NCBI RefSeq assembly: GCF_030499515.1
Contig: NZ_JASTWJ010000001.1
Coordinates: 8,350,001-8,414,000 of the forward strand
Source: Streptomyces sp. DT2A-34
GTDB lineage: Bacteria; Actinomycetota; Actinomycetes; Streptomycetales; Streptomycetaceae
Length of the DNA stretch: 64,000 bases
Reading direction: 5' to 3'
The notes below the pieces were generated by a model. It made no database searches and was not told where the DNA came from. It saw only the letters and a program-made list of their open reading frames with translations. Positions 11,801 through 19,753 of this stretch are shown here, in pieces (position 1 is the stretch's first letter; each line of letters starts with the position of its first letter). The position numbers were made by a program, and so were the translations under genes.

Positions 11801-13810
11801 GTCGGCGGGACGAGCACCACTGCTCGTGAGGTACTTCCACCGCATCGCGCGGTACCGGCATGCGTCCATGGCGTTCTGGTACAGCTCGCGCAGCGCGAGG
11901 TTCGGCTGGCCACCGTACAACTGCTCGCCCATCAGCAGTTCCCGCACCTCCGACTGAGCGAGATGGAAACGCAGCAGCGGCACCTCGTACGGCTCGTGCC
12001 CACCACTGGTCCGGGCCGGACGCAGCGCGCGTGCGGTCACACGCTTCGGTATGTCCGCCAGCAGATCCGCCTCCGTGCCCGGCAACCCGTCGGCACGGTC
12101 GCGGATCCGTGCGACGAGTTGGTCCGCCTCCTCAGTGATCTCGGCGAGCGCGGCGTGCACCGCCTGATGCGGACAGGGAGCGTCGATATGGAGTGCCGAG
12201 TCCTCCTTTTCCCAACTCAGGCCGTGCGCGACGGCGACGACGTGCTGGGGCAGGACCGGGTCCGTCACGGCCAGGTGTTCGGCCACGATCTCGGGGAAGG
12301 TCCGCACGTCCAGGGAGAGGACGGCCGCGAGCCGCAGCAGCGCGGCCAGCGGACGTACACGTAGGGGCTGGGGGCCGCTGGGCAGCACCACTTTGCCCGG
12401 CACCCGGCCGTACGGCACCGGATCGTTGGGCAGTTCGTCGAGGCCGATGGCCGCTGCCGCCGCACACAGCAGCTCTGCCACCTCGTGCACCCGGTCGGAC
12501 GCCACGCCCAGTTCTTCGACGAACGTCTCCGCGAGACTCACCGGCACCGGCTCGTCGTCCGTTTCGAAACGGTCGGCGATCCAGCGGTGCACCAGCCACA
12601 TGACGACCGTGGTCTCATCCTCCACCCGGCCACGGACCCGGCACTGGTCCGCCTTGCGTACGATGCTCGCATGCTGGTCGCTGACCTGCTCGAAGTGCCT
12701 GCGGTGGGCCTCTGTTCCCGGGTTACGGTCCGCCCGGTAAGGGTCGACCTCGACGGCCTGACTCAGCTTGTCGGCCCAGGCCGCCTCCCACAGGAACGGA
12801 GCCGTGACGAGGAACGCCACCTCGACAGCGGACAGCGGCTGCGTCCCCGGCATCACCAGCGGCAGCCGCTTCTCGACCAGACGGACCGGGAACGCCTCGT
12901 CCGACCATGGATCGGGGCGCGGGAGCCTGCCCTGCGCCAGATGCAGCATTCGGGCGCAGCGCTCCACGAAGGCAGCCACCTGCTCCTGGAACCCCTGCAG
13001 CGAGGCCTTGTCCTCCGGGCGCACCCGGCCCCACAACGGCGTCTCGCGCGCCGCCCGCAGCCAGGTCTCCAGCAGCGGTCGGCCCTCACAGATCTCCGTC
13101 TCCCGCGTCGCCGCCTCGGCGTTGGTGCCGTAGCGGATCCGAGGGTTCTGGGTCAGCCGGTGCCGACGCGCCGCCGCGGCCGTCCGGGCCCGGGCCAGGT
13201 CGAAGACCTCCTCGACGGTCCGCGCGGGCGTCAGTGGGCTGAGCGCGTCCGCCAGTCCACGAGTGAAGAAGCTGCCCTCGGCCGTGTAACCGCTGTGCTC
13301 GCCGGCCGAGCAGGCGGTCAGTACGGCGAAGCCGCCGTTCGGCGGACCGTTGTCGATGGCGTTACCGAAGGCCAGTTCGTCGTCGCCGAGATCCGTACGG
13401 CAGGCGTCGATCAGCCAAAGCACCGTCCCGGCCCGGCACTTCGTCAGCAGCTGGCTGATGTTCGCAGGCAGCAGGGAGTCCAGGTAAGGCCACTCCCAGC
13501 CGCCCTCGGGCGAAGGCTCGGCGTCGGCTGGTACGAGGTAGTCGGCGCCGCCGACCCGAACGCCGTGCCCGGTGAAGTACAACAGCAGGGTGCTGCCCGG
13601 CGGTGCGTCGCCGGCGACCTGGTAGAGCCTGCGCTGGATCTGGCCGCGGTCCACGTCGTGCAGAACCTCTACTTCGTAGCCGACCCCGTCCAGCACCGAG
13701 GCCATCAACCGCAGATCGGCCTCGACGACCGAGTCCAGTGGCTCCAGCGACCCGTCGGTGGCAGGTGTCTGCCCAACCCCGATCAGCAGCGCCCTGTGCG
13801 CTCGTTCCAT
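8855..13810 (-). CDS. Giant caspase-like / HD-like / Hsp90-type ATPase protein with helical repeats
   Basis: 1651 residues, no signal peptide. Residues 1-240 form a caspase-like (peptidase C14) domain: His82 in YFTGHGVRVGG and Cys137 in LWLIDACRTDL make the expected dyad, followed by LTACSAGEHS and SFFTRGLADAL. Residues about 245-610 are mostly helical and His/Asp-rich, like an (inactivated) HD domain. Residues about 620-900 are an Hsp90-type ATPase: ALRELYQNAMDACR (N box, about 637), CRDNGVGMS (about 690), RFGIGVFSYF (about 740). Residues about 1000-1651 hold degenerate helical, winged-helix-like repeats, each with a pattern like ASAWLGRPLGDVTETLARL. Caspase, HD-like, Hsp90-type ATPase and wHTH modules are known companions in NTP-dependent biological-conflict systems of multicellular bacteria. 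Inferred role: a sensor-ATPase that controls a suicide protease. GAGGG lies about 6 bp before the ATG. It starts the three-gene operon. Confidence 0.85.
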   Translation of the reverse strand: MERAHRALLIGVGQTPATDGSLEPLDSVVEADLRLMASVLDGVGYEVEVLHDVDRGQIQRRLYQVAGDAPPGSTLLLYFTGHGVRVGGADYLVPADAEPSPEGGWEWPYLDSLLPANISQLLTKCRAGTVLWLIDACRTDLGDDELAFGNAIDNGPPNGGFAVLTACSAGEHSGYTAEGSFFTRGLADALSPLTPARTVEEVFDLARARTAAAARRHRLTQNPRIRYGTNAEAATRETEICEGRPLLETWLRAARETPLWGRVRPEDKASLQGFQEQVAAFVERCARMLHLAQGRLPRPDPWSDEAFPVRLVEKRLPLVMPGTQPLSAVEVAFLVTAPFLWEAAWADKLSQAVEVDPYRADRNPGTEAHRRHFEQVSDQHASIVRKADQCRVRGRVEDETTVVMWLVHRWIADRFETDDEPVPVSLAETFVEELGVASDRVHEVAELLCAAAAAIGLDELPNDPVPYGRVPGKVVLPSGPQPLRVRPLAALLRLAAVLSLDVRTFPEIVAEHLAVTDPVLPQHVVAVAHGLSWEKEDSALHIDAPCPHQAVHAALAEITEEADQLVARIRDRADGLPGTEADLLADIPKRVTARALRPARTSGGHEPYEVPLLRFHLAQSEVRELLMGEQLYGGQPNLALRELYQNAMDACRYRAMRWKYLTSSGARPADWRGRITFTQGEDERGRYVECRDNGVGMSAELLTHTFTRAGSRFERSKSFRREQSRWLRHDRSLRLYPNSRFGIGVFSYFMLADEMTIVTRYVSPEGIPAEHALRVDIPSSGSLFRIRRHTGPEDGLAEGGTRVRLYLRQGAAEEELSCTRVLRELVRVGEFGLEALDGEGHAHRWEPGVLQHSVVGGGHESLNAVPGVLWWVDGEGAILCDGIETDQKPFGYVLNLTGPHAGKLSVSRTELQHFDRDWAEEQWRLGTEALSRWPGLTARWTAELEKQSLRVAQVLDAEWRGKGVTVARRVGEPLSLDEVGWFHLDARTASSTNSLRSQPWRNTVLGKSRDNHLPAPPRSLVGHPVPSPGDADLAVKGFGSWHDVVTHAAEYRMPLADLLHRMRRLRIVDPSFSPPPTSGEGELARVPTEREAALARTLKGESRRAEDVPARTAREGTGIDDFGGLVLASAWLGRPLGDVTETLARLTPLHSLVVPSPPESHVKYICTEFDIQCLFVNMGNRRLRRVVGAADVMARPLPSGVSVSDVVARLSEFSWLGWVAPLPAEMAPWLELDDETLGIVRGSSSRLPDGRHRLDWEATVMAAEAFQITLADAEQRMAEVAAALGLAHEPRYADGGSEGTTVPSPDTTDFVAYLSLELGVRLEDGVDLEDLYIAGIENSVTDERVEALRAMGVRVPDDHRISVAWHTLDLRSRYVFSGRDAAQDDENFPAGALTSAVLLNAATYLQESLGDVWHLAAQRAPFLGIDVPSLPPALVDVRPSLELCNALCTFESRYSDAGTPTWTTLTPVALARYARTLALDPSTAYQHLSLFRDLGAIIPDLSAEELAAFGVGVPDEWDLLALSPEQRRFAPSSPYTPFELVSIAARLGEPVSETVRRIRPYLPLLTALASLPTAADTVPCWQDLTLLTQHFDGRLPAIEGAVTQRHITLAAETTRESEEWIRCRLHLYAGMFGLTIPDTEDQSESETRTDD

Positions 13811-13883
13811 GTGCCCTCCCCGCAGAGGGACATGATGTCACCAGGCACTGACACCGGTGGCAAACGGCAGCGGGGCCCGGTTG

Positions 13884-14585
13884 TCAGTACCGCGTGATCG
13901 CGGTCAGGCCCGACTCGGTCCCGATCGCGATGTGCGGCGCCCGGACGGGATCGACCCACCGCACGATCTTCCGCATCGCCTCCCGCGGCACCGACACACA
14001 ACCCGCCGTCGCCCCCCGCCCCTTCACATGCAGGAAGATCCCGGCCCCTCGCCCCTTCACCGGCCGCTCGTAGTTGAACCCGATGACGAGCGCGTGCGCG
14101 TAGAGCGCCCCGTACGAGATCAGGTGCTCGGACTCGGCGGCCCGGCAGTCGCGCGCCAGAGGCTCGGTCCACCGGTTGTACGCACGGGAGTCGTTGTCCT
14201 GGCACCACCAGGAGTCCCGGTGGACACGGCGGTACTCGTACGCGGTACCGCGCGGCGCCGCCTCGATGCCGAAGGCGTACGGCAGCCCGTACAGCCCCGT
14301 GGGAGTCGTGTTGGTGCTCTGCTTGCGCGAGGCCCCCTCGACCAGCCCCTTCGCCCCGAACCGGGCCGGCGTCGAACCGTTCTTCACCCACTGCCCGTCG
14401 ACGCGGTCCCACCAGGTGACCGTCCCCGACGTCGAGCCGGTCTTCGGCGCCACCGCGGTGATGAGCTGGGAGCCGCCCCCGGTGTCGGCCATGCGCGCGG
14501 GCAGCGGCTGCGGCGGCCCGCCGCCCGGCGTGGCGCCGAGCACGAGGAGGGACGCGGAGGCGAGGGCGACGACACCGGGGCGCAT
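13884..14585 (-). CDS. Exported L,D-transpeptidase-like protein
   Basis: 233 residues with an N-terminal signal peptide (VVALASASLLVLGATPGG). The C-terminal half carries a YkuD-type catalytic signature: His in FLHVKGRGATAGCVSVP, with the nucleophilic Cys in AGCVSVP near residue 197, and the upstream TPTGLYGLPYAFG that resembles the substrate loop. Such enzymes cross-link peptidoglycan 3-3 or attach proteins to it; some relatives are annotated only as L,D-transpeptidase family. The ATG is 3 bp downstream of the PPOX-gene stop, so the two are co-transcribed, although no functional link is obvious. Confidence 0.85.
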   Translation of the reverse strand: MRPGVVALASASLLVLGATPGGGPPQPLPARMADTGGGSQLITAVAPKTGSTSGTVTWWDRVDGQWVKNGSTPARFGAKGLVEGASRKQSTNTTPTGLYGLPYAFGIEAAPRGTAYEYRRVHRDSWWCQDNDSRAYNRWTEPLARDCRAAESEHLISYGALYAHALVIGFNYERPVKGRGAGIFLHVKGRGATAGCVSVPREAMRKIVRWVDPVRAPHIAIGTESGLTAITRY

Positions 14586-14588
14586 GGC

Positions 14589-15182
14589 TCAGACGCTAGA
14601 CGGGGGCAGCGGCAACGGCAGCCCGGGTAGGCCATCCAGGCTCGTCGCGATGTGCTCCTTCTTGGCGAAGTACGCGCTGAGCGAGTCGTCGTCCTCGCGC
14701 GCGAACCGCCTCGCGTGCAGGTCGCGGTCCTCGTCGTACGTCATGAGGGGCACCGCGTACCCGCAGGAGTCCCGAATGAGTTCGGCCCGCACCACGATGA
14801 TCGCGCGCAGGCCGTGCAGGGAGTGGTCGATGTCGGGGAAGTGGCCGAGCAGTTCCTTGAACCGTGGGTCGTCGCGGAAGACGGCCTCACCGCGGCCGTG
14901 GACGCGGACGATGTTGGGCGGCCCCTGGAAGGCGCACCACATGAGGGTGATCCGGCCGTTCTCCCGCAGATGCGCGACGGTCTCGGCGGTGGAGCCCGCG
15001 AAGTCGAGGTAGGCCAGGGTGAGTTCGTCGAGGATCGCGAAGGAGCCGCGCAGCCCCTTGGGGGAGAGGTTGACCGTGCCGTCGGCGTCCAGGGGAGCGG
15101 TCGCGGTGAAGAAGAGGGGCTGCTCCTCGATGAACCTGCGGAGTCTGCCGTCTATGCGTTCATAAGTTTTTCCCACGTCCAC
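14589..15182 (-). CDS. Pyridoxamine-5'-phosphate-oxidase-family (split-barrel FMN) protein
   Basis: 197 residues, soluble. Features of FMN split-barrel proteins: FFTATAPLDADGTVNLSPKG, a central GRITLMWCAFQGPPNIVRVHGRG and SCGYAVPLM. Family members bind FMN or F420 and reduce diverse substrates; the substrate here cannot be told. The first codon is GTG (VDVGKTY). No ribosome-binding site is visible upstream, but TTAGAC, 18 bp, CATACT ends just before the GTG on the minus strand, so a leaderless message is possible. The stop lies 3 bp before the L,D-transpeptidase-like gene. Confidence 0.85.
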   Translation of the reverse strand: MDVGKTYERIDGRLRRFIEEQPLFFTATAPLDADGTVNLSPKGLRGSFAILDELTLAYLDFAGSTAETVAHLRENGRITLMWCAFQGPPNIVRVHGRGEAVFRDDPRFKELLGHFPDIDHSLHGLRAIIVVRAELIRDSCGYAVPLMTYDEDRDLHARRFAREDDDSLSAYFAKKEHIATSLDGLPGLPLPLPPSSV

Positions 15183-15257
15183 CGAGTATGGGTGTGGGTC
15201 ATTCGCTTGTCTAAGGAATTGCGGGTTCAGCGGGTTCAGCGAGTTGAAGGGGCATCA

Positions 15258-15298
15258 CCATGGCCGCCCCGGCCGGCGTGCCAACGGGGCGGCCATGG
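15258..15298 (-). terminator. Hairpin terminator after the two-domain secreted protein gene
   Basis: CCATGGCCGCCCC and GGGGCGGCCATGG form a perfect 13-bp stem with a 15-nt loop just downstream of the 15311 stop on the minus strand. There is no T-run, as is usual in Streptomyces. Confidence 0.7.
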
Positions 15299-15310
15299 CT
15301 GCCTGTCACC

Positions 15311-16273
15311 TCACTGGTTGAGGGTGCAGGCGGCGAATGCCTCCAGTCCTTCGGGCTTGGCGGCGGCGCGGCCGATGGCGGTTTCGATGCGGTTGAGGGC
15401 GGCGACGCGCTTGTCTTCGAGGGGGCCGAGGATGGCGTTCTGGACGAAGTTGGGGCCGCCTTGGCCGACGGTGTCGACGAGGCGCTGGTTGGCTTCGTTG
15501 ATCTGGGTCTGGAGCTGGGCGAGGTTGCGGTCGACCTCGGCCTGTGCGGACGCCGGGATCGCGGGCAGCCGGTCGGTGACGTCCGGGCACGTGATCGTGC
15601 CGACACCGGCGTTCCCCGCCTCGCCCGCGGCGTCGCCGGCCTCCTCGCCCGCCGCGCCGCCGGCCTCCTCCGTGGCCGTCTCGCTCGGCGTGGCCTCGGC
15701 CTCCTCGCCCGCCCCGGCCTCGGCACCGGCGCCGGCGTCCTCGCCCGCGCCGGCTTCCTCACCCGCTCCGGCCTCCTCGCCACCCGCTCCGGCCTCCTCG
15801 CCACCCGCTCCGGCCTCCTCGCCGCCGTCGGCGTTCAGGGTGCAGGCGGCGAATGCCTCCAGTCCTTCGGGCTTGGCGGCGGCGCGGCCGATGGCGGTTT
15901 CGATGCGGTTGAGGGCGGCGACGCGCTTGTCTTCGAGGGGGCCGAGGATGGCGTTCTGGACGAAGTTGGGGCCGCCTTGGCCGACGGTGTCGACGAGGCG
16001 CTGGTTGGCTTCGTTGATCTGGGTCTGGAGCTGGGCGAGGTTGCGGTCGACCTCGGCCTGTGCGGACGCCGGGATCGCGGGCAGCCGGCCGGTGACGTCC
16101 GGACACGTGATCGTGCCGGGGCCGGCCAGCGTCCGGGCGCTCGTGCCGCTGCTCCGGGACGTCTCCCCGGCGAGGGCGAAACCGGCGATCACCGTGCCGG
16201 ACAGTGCCACCGCGGCGGCGCCGCCGATGAACGCGACGCGACGCTTGTTGTACTTCGGAAGAGCCCTGGACAT
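15311..16273 (-). CDS. Secreted protein made of two nearly identical domains
   Basis: 320 residues. The signal peptide or anchor is VAFIGGAAAVALSGTVIAGFAL after the basic YNKRR. Two copies of a domain of about 93 residues follow (roughly 55-145 and 227-319), each running from TITCPDV to AFAACTLN with one Cys near each end, which probably form a disulfide. Each domain is helical (AQAEVDRNLAQLQTQINEANQRL). They are joined by an acidic linker of about 75 residues built of EEAGAG-type repeats. The copies differ at very few residues. I do not recognise the family beyond secreted Streptomyces proteins with this CPDV...NLAQLQTQI domain. AGGTGAGG precedes the ATG. Confidence 0.85.
   Translation of the reverse strand: MSRALPKYNKRRVAFIGGAAAVALSGTVIAGFALAGETSRSSGTSARTLAGPGTITCPDVTGRLPAIPASAQAEVDRNLAQLQTQINEANQRLVDTVGQGGPNFVQNAILGPLEDKRVAALNRIETAIGRAAAKPEGLEAFAACTLNADGGEEAGAGGEEAGAGGEEAGAGEEAGAGEDAGAGAEAGAGEEAEATPSETATEEAGGAAGEEAGDAAGEAGNAGVGTITCPDVTDRLPAIPASAQAEVDRNLAQLQTQINEANQRLVDTVGQGGPNFVQNAILGPLEDKRVAALNRIETAIGRAAAKPEGLEAFAACTLNQ
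15321..15601. repeat. DNA direct repeat, copy A (C-terminal domain)
   Basis: About 281 bp, nearly identical to 15837-16117, offset 516 bp (172 codons, in frame). Differences are concentrated near the right end (ggtcgg/ggccgg, gggcac/ggacac). Silent positions are also conserved, which points to a recent duplication or gene conversion. Confidence 0.9.
15837..16117. repeat. DNA direct repeat, copy B (N-terminal domain)
   Basis: Partner of 15321-15601. Between the copies, 15602-15836 encodes the acidic linker, itself built of short tandem units (ctccggcctcctcgccacc-type). Confidence 0.9.
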
Positions 16274-16337
16274 GCGGATGCCTCACCTGTCGTCGTTTAC
16301 GAACGCGGCGCCTGCGTTCAGCGAGAGATACGAGTAA

Positions 16338-17975
<1,638 letters not shown>

Positions 17976-17981
17976 GGGACA

Positions 17982-18022
17982 GCGCCCCTTCAGGGGCGCG
18001 GGGAACTGCGCGACAAGCCACA
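17982..18022. repeat. Interspersed repeat copy 2 with hairpin, downstream of argH
   Basis: GCGCCCCT-tc-AGGGGCGC (17982-17999) is a perfect 8-bp hairpin. It runs into the core CAGGGGCGCGGGGAACTGCG, then CGACAAGCCACA, shared with 4696-4726 and 21271-21302. It starts 7 bp after the argH stop and probably serves as, or next to, a terminator. Confidence 0.65.
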
Positions 18023-18130
18023 CACGACCCGCACCCGTCGAATCCCCGCACAACCCGAGCCCTGATGCGAAGGTCATCGCGGGTTACGTTGGTCAGGAGC
18101 CGCACTGGAACCGACCGAACGGAGCCCGCG

Positions 18131-19102
18131 ATGCCCTTCGCCCGACTGGCAACAGCAACCACCCCGACCTGCCACCTCGGACTGGGCCTCGCCGCCGTCG
18201 GCCGCCCCGGCTACATCAACCTCGGCCGAGACCAGGACCTCGGAGAGAACCGCAGTGTCGAAACGCTGCGCACCCGCACCCACGAACTCCTCGACGCCGC
18301 CTACGCCCAAGGCGTCCGCTACTTCGACGTCGCCCGCTCCTACGGCCGCTCCGAGGAGTTCCTCGCAGACTGGCTCAACAAGAACCCCCGCATCGACGAC
18401 GTGGTCATCGGCAGCAAATGGGGCTACACCTACACGGCCGACTGGACGGCGGACGCCGAGACACACGAGGTCAAGGACCACGCCCTCCCCACCTACGAGC
18501 GTCAGCGCGCCGAGACCGACGCCCTGCTCGGCGACCGGCTCGACCTCTACCAGATCCACTCGGTGACCCCGGACAGCCCGGCCCTCACCGACAAGGACCT
18601 GCACGTCAGGCTGGCCGAAGCCGCCGCCCAGGGCCTCACCATCGGTTTCTCCACCAGCGGCCCCGCCCAGGCCGACGCGATCCGCGCCGCCCTCGCCGTG
18701 ACGGTCGACGGCGAGCCCCTCTTCCGTACCGTCCAGTCGACGTACAACGCCCTGGAGACCTCGGCCGGTCCCGCCCTCGCCGAGGCACACGACGCCGGAC
18801 TCACGGTGATCGTCAAGGAGGGCATGGCCAACGGGCGGCTCGCGGACCCGTACGCGCCGGACGCGCTGAAGGCCGTAGCCGCACAAACGTCTCTGGGCTG
18901 CGACGCCGTCGCCCTCGCCCTGATCCTGCGCGAGCCCTGGGCCGGCGTGGTCCTCTCCGGCGCCGCGACGACCGTACAGCTCGCGTCCAACCTGCACGCG
19001 GCGGTCGTGGACCTCGACGACGAGCAGGTGGAGCGGCTCGCCGCGCTGGTGGAGGAGCCGGGCGCGTACTGGGAGCGGCGCGGGCAGCTGCCCTGGCACT
19101 GA
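18131..19102 (+). CDS. Aldo/keto reductase family protein
   Basis: 323 residues; ATG with GGAG 6 bp upstream. AKR (beta/alpha)8 features: YFDVARSYGRSEEFLADWL carries the catalytic Asp and Tyr, IGSKWGYTYTADW the Lys, and LDLYQIHSVTPD the His strand. LSGAATTVQLASNL near residue 280 is the cofactor-binding end. Substrate unknown. It is monocistronic, between the argH repeat and the TetR/MFS pair. A frame that starts inside argH is rejected. Confidence 0.85.
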   Translation: MPFARLATATTPTCHLGLGLAAVGRPGYINLGRDQDLGENRSVETLRTRTHELLDAAYAQGVRYFDVARSYGRSEEFLADWLNKNPRIDDVVIGSKWGYTYTADWTADAETHEVKDHALPTYERQRAETDALLGDRLDLYQIHSVTPDSPALTDKDLHVRLAEAAAQGLTIGFSTSGPAQADAIRAALAVTVDGEPLFRTVQSTYNALETSAGPALAEAHDAGLTVIVKEGMANGRLADPYAPDALKAVAAQTSLGCDAVALALILREPWAGVVLSGAATTVQLASNLHAAVVDLDDEQVERLAALVEEPGAYWERRGQLPWH

Positions 19103-19164
19103 GGCGCCGGCCGAGTGCAGGACGGTGAGTTCTGTAAGGGGCTGTGAGCTCCGCATGCCTTGAA

Positions 19165-19201
19165 TGAGACATCAGTGTCTCATGTGGGCCATGGTTGTCT
19201 C
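19165..19201. promoter_or_regulatory. Operator of the TetR/MFS pair
   Basis: TGAGACA-N4-TGTCTCA (19165-19182) is a perfect inverted repeat, and a further half-site TTGTCTCA ends at 19201, directly before the ATG of the TetR gene. This is the natural target for the repressor encoded next to it. Confidence 0.7.
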
Positions 19202-19753
19202 ATGGCCGTCGATCGTGACCACGTACTGCGCAGCGCCGCAGCCCTGCTGACCCGCAAATCCACCGCGACCATGGACGAGGTCGCCAAGGCCGCCGGGATC
19301 AGCCGGGCCACGCTGCACCGGCACTTCGCCGGGCGGGACGCGCTCGTCCGGGCGCTGGAGGCGCTCGGCATCGCGGAGTGCGAGGCGGCGCTGGACGCGG
19401 CGCGGCTGGACGACGGGCCGGCGAGTGGCGCCGTACGACGCCTCGTCCGCGAGATCGAGTCCGCCGCCGGGCTCCTCGCCTTCCTCTACACCGAGAACCA
19501 GCTGTTCGAGGGTGAGGAGCAGCACGAGGGCTGGTCCAGGATCGACGGCCGTATCGCCGCGCTGTTCCGGCGCGGACAGGACAGCGGCGAGTTCCGGATC
19601 GATCTCACGCCCGCGTGGCTCACCGAGGCCCTGTTCGGGCTGCTCGCCTCCGGCGCCTGGGTCGTGCAGAACGGCAAGGTCGCCCCCAAGGACTTCCACC
19701 ACATGATCGTCGAGCTGTTGCTCGGCGGCGCGCTCAGAAGAGAGGAATCATGA
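19202..19753 (+). CDS. TetR-family transcriptional repressor
   Basis: 183 residues from ATG 19202. The N-terminal helix-turn-helix (TMDEVAKAAGISRATLHRHFAGRDALVRAL, positions about 22-52) is typical TetR; the C-terminal ligand domain is helical. The ATG at 19160 overlaps the operator and is less likely. No clear ribosome-binding site precedes 19202, and the operator half-site touches the start codon, so the message may be leaderless. The stop overlaps the MFS start by 4 bp (ATGA). It probably represses itself and the exporter, released by a substrate of the exporter. Confidence 0.88.
   Translation: MAVDRDHVLRSAAALLTRKSTATMDEVAKAAGISRATLHRHFAGRDALVRALEALGIAECEAALDAARLDDGPASGAVRRLVREIESAAGLLAFLYTENQLFEGEEQHEGWSRIDGRIAALFRRGQDSGEFRIDLTPAWLTEALFGLLASGAWVVQNGKVAPKDFHHMIVELLLGGALRREES

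Noticed and set aside
7715..13884. Mobile island carrying the caspase-like unit
   Set aside because: No integrase, transposase, att-like repeat or flanking tRNA, and no obvious change in base composition. Horizontal origin stays possible but unsupported.
12485..13897. Plus-strand ORFs opposite the giant caspase-like gene
   Set aside because: Shadow frames with Arg/Gln-rich products; the minus strand carries all recognisable motifs.
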